64,000 nucleotides of DNA from Trinickia symbiotica (GTDB lineage: Bacteria; Pseudomonadota; Gammaproteobacteria; Burkholderiales; Burkholderiaceae). Within the stretch, counting starts at the first letter, position 1; each line of letters begins with the position of its first letter. The notes under the pieces were generated by a model. That model did not search any database. It saw only the letters and a program-made list of their open reading frames with translations, and was not told where the DNA came from. The stretch is from NCBI RefSeq assembly GCF_002934455.1, contig NZ_PTIR01000014.1, positions 117,070 to 181,069 on the forward strand, written 5' to 3'. A program made the translations under genes and the position numbers. Below are positions 62,756 to 64,000 of this stretch, piece after piece.

Positions 62756-63832
62756 ATGAATCAACCGAAATCCGCTCCGGATGGTGAGACTCCGGCTCGT
62801 TCGGCGCAAGGCCTTTCGTACCGCGACGCGGGCGTCGACATCGATGCCGGCGATGCGCTCGTCGACGCCATCAAGCCGTTTGCGAAGAAGACGCTGCGTG
62901 AGGGCGTGCTCGGCGGCATCGGCGGATTCGGCGCGCTTTTCGAGGTGCCGAAGAAGTATCGCGAGCCCGTGCTCGTTTCGGGCACGGACGGCGTCGGCAC
63001 GAAGCTCAAGCTCGCGTTCCATCTGAACAAACACGATACGGTCGGCCAGGATCTCGTCGCGATGAGCGTGAACGATATCCTCGTGCAAGGCGCCGAGCCG
63101 CTTTTCTTTCTTGATTACTTTGCGTGCGGCAAGCTCGAGGTCGGCACGGCGGCGACCGTCGTGAAGGGCATCGCTCACGGCTGCGAGCTCGCCGGCTGTG
63201 CGTTGATCGGCGGCGAGACGGCCGAAATGCCCGGTATGTATCCGGACGGCGAGTATGACCTCGCCGGCTTCGCCGTGGGCGCCGTCGAGAAGAGCAAGAT
63301 CATCGACGGCAGCACGATCGTTCCGGGCGACGCCGTGCTCGGGCTCGCCTCGAGCGGCATTCATTCGAACGGCTTTTCGCTCGTGCGCAAAATCATCGAG
63401 CGCGCGAACCCCGATCTGTCGGCCGATTTTCACGGTCGTTCGCTCGCCGATGCACTGATGGCGCCGACGCGGATTTACGTGAAGCCGCTGTTGGCGTTGA
63501 TGGAAAAGCTCGCGGTCAAGGGCATGGCGCACATCACGGGCGGCGGGCTCGTCGAGAACATCCCGCGCGTGCTGCGCGACGATCTCACGGCCGAGCTCGA
63601 CAAGGACGCGTGGCCGATGCCGCCGCTCTTCTCTTGGCTCCAGCAGCATGGCGGCGTGGCCGACGCCGAAATGCACCGCGTGTTCAACTGCGGCATCGGG
63701 ATGGCCGTCATTGTGGCGGCGGCCGATGCCGACGAAGCCATGCGCGAGCTCACCGCGGCCGGCGAGCAGGTCTGGAAGATCGGCAAGGTGCGCCCGCGGC
63801 ACGAGGGCGAGGCGCAGACGGTCGTGGTTTGA
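62756..63832 (+). CDS. purM: Phosphoribosylformylglycinamidine cyclo-ligase (AIR synthetase)
   Basis: This 358-residue enzyme closes the imidazole ring in purine synthesis, using ATP. It starts [20 protein letters not shown]; the first ~18 residues are variable, and homology begins [21 protein letters not shown]. Typical segments are [82 protein letters not shown] and [16 protein letters not shown]. The single gene is followed 35 bases later by a strong terminator, then by a group II intron. purN is not adjacent. Confidence 0.97.
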   Translation: MNQPKSAPDGETPARSAQGLSYRDAGVDIDAGDALVDAIKPFAKKTLREGVLGGIGGFGALFEVPKKYREPVLVSGTDGVGTKLKLAFHLNKHDTVGQDLVAMSVNDILVQGAEPLFFLDYFACGKLEVGTAATVVKGIAHGCELAGCALIGGETAEMPGMYPDGEYDLAGFAVGAVEKSKIIDGSTIVPGDAVLGLASSGIHSNGFSLVRKIIERANPDLSADFHGRSLADALMAPTRIYVKPLLALMEKLAVKGMAHITGGGLVENIPRVLRDDLTAELDKDAWPMPPLFSWLQQHGGVADAEMHRVFNCGIGMAVIVAAADADEAMRELTAAGEQVWKIGKVRPRHEGEAQTVVV

Positions 63833-63867
63833 AGGGACGTGTAGCCGCTGCTTTTTCGTAGCAGTTG

Positions 63868-63902
63868 AAAAAAGACCGCTTGGGTGCCAAGCGGTTTTTT
63901 TT
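63868..63902 (+). terminator. Rho-independent terminator of purM
   Basis: A 9-base perfect stem (ACCGCTTGG / CCAAGCGGT, loop GTG) is preceded by an A-run and followed by eight T in 63895-63902. It is one of the two strongest intrinsic terminators in the window and may also work on the minus strand. Confidence 0.95.
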
Positions 63903-63906
63903 CGTC

Positions 63907-64000
63907 GTGCGCCCGGCAGGGCGCATTCACTTGGAGGTGAAAGTCCTCTACACGCCCGGCAAGGGGAAGTGTTAGCCGGAGGCAAGGGTGTCGCGGGCGA
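63907..64000 (+). mobile_element. 5' end of a group II intron (continues past the right edge)
   Basis: The sequence starts GTGCGCCCGGCAGGGCGC, the conserved 5' end of bacterial group II introns (GUGYG), and continues with GGAGGTGAAAGTCCTC, GGGGAAGTGTTAGCC and GGAGGCAAGGGTGTCG. These are typical domain I elements of Burkholderia group II introns. The reverse transcriptase gene and the 3' end are beyond the window. Insertion begins 4 bases after the T-run of the purM terminator, so the terminator and the purM gene are kept intact. The orientation is the same as purM. Confidence 0.85.

Overview
The window is high-GC, gene-dense chromosomal DNA of a betaproteobacterium, almost certainly Burkholderiaceae (Burkholderia / Paraburkholderia / Trinickia type). 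The evidence is gene order and protein character: queA-tgt-yajC-secD-secF, recG-oxyR-katA-dps-ubiA, yhdP-nit-tldD-aroG beside glnE, and recN-nadK-hrcA-hemH-hslR-grpE-trx-dnaK-dnaJ-pabBC-panB-dgk-folK-pcnB-HAD-hda-perM-purM. No rRNA, tRNA, prophage or CRISPR array was seen. Species cannot be fixed from the sequence alone.

Layout. 1-2638: a pqiA-pqiA-pqiB envelope lipid transport operon on the minus strand, with pqiB running off the left edge. 2968-4813: cytochrome b561 and two YceI proteins, closed by a strong bidirectional terminator. 4945-10924: the minus-strand queA-tgt-yajC-secD-secF block (queuosine synthesis and Sec translocation). 11053-18194: recG, then an oxidative stress block (oxyR, katA, dps) and ubiA. 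18283-19850: yggS-proC. 20044-21773: an ABC half-exporter with atypical codon use and a probable N-terminal frameshift. 21813-27457: a glycolate / D-2-hydroxyacid oxidation operon (dld-like, glcD, glcE, glcF). 27458-29708: a hexanucleotide repeat before a corrinoid adenosyltransferase gene, then hmp with a candidate NsrR operator. 29736-37796: minus-strand yhdP, nit, tldD, aroG. aroG is preceded by a complete-looking transcription attenuator with a Phe/Tyr-rich leader peptide. 37997-40783: glnE. 40784-43160: a small accessory island with a decayed HEPN-type gene, a DUF1330 gene, a Tlde1-like (DUF2778) L,D-transpeptidase effector overlapping a two-TM protein that is a good immunity candidate, and a secreted protein of unknown function. 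43170-62675: conserved DNA repair, NAD, heat-shock, haem, folate, pantothenate, RNA and replication-control genes. 62756-63832: purM with its terminator, and immediately after it the 5' end of a group II intron that continues past the right edge.

The parts of most interest are the aroG leader/attenuator (30862-31053), the effector/immunity island (40784-43160), the broken N-terminus of the ABC transporter (20044-20187), the group II intron next to the purM terminator (63907-64000), the NsrR-like operator at hmp and the (CCGCTG)n tract at 27686-27749. Start codons were moved inward from the longest open frame where a ribosome binding site, family length or signal peptide supported it; these choices are noted in each entry.
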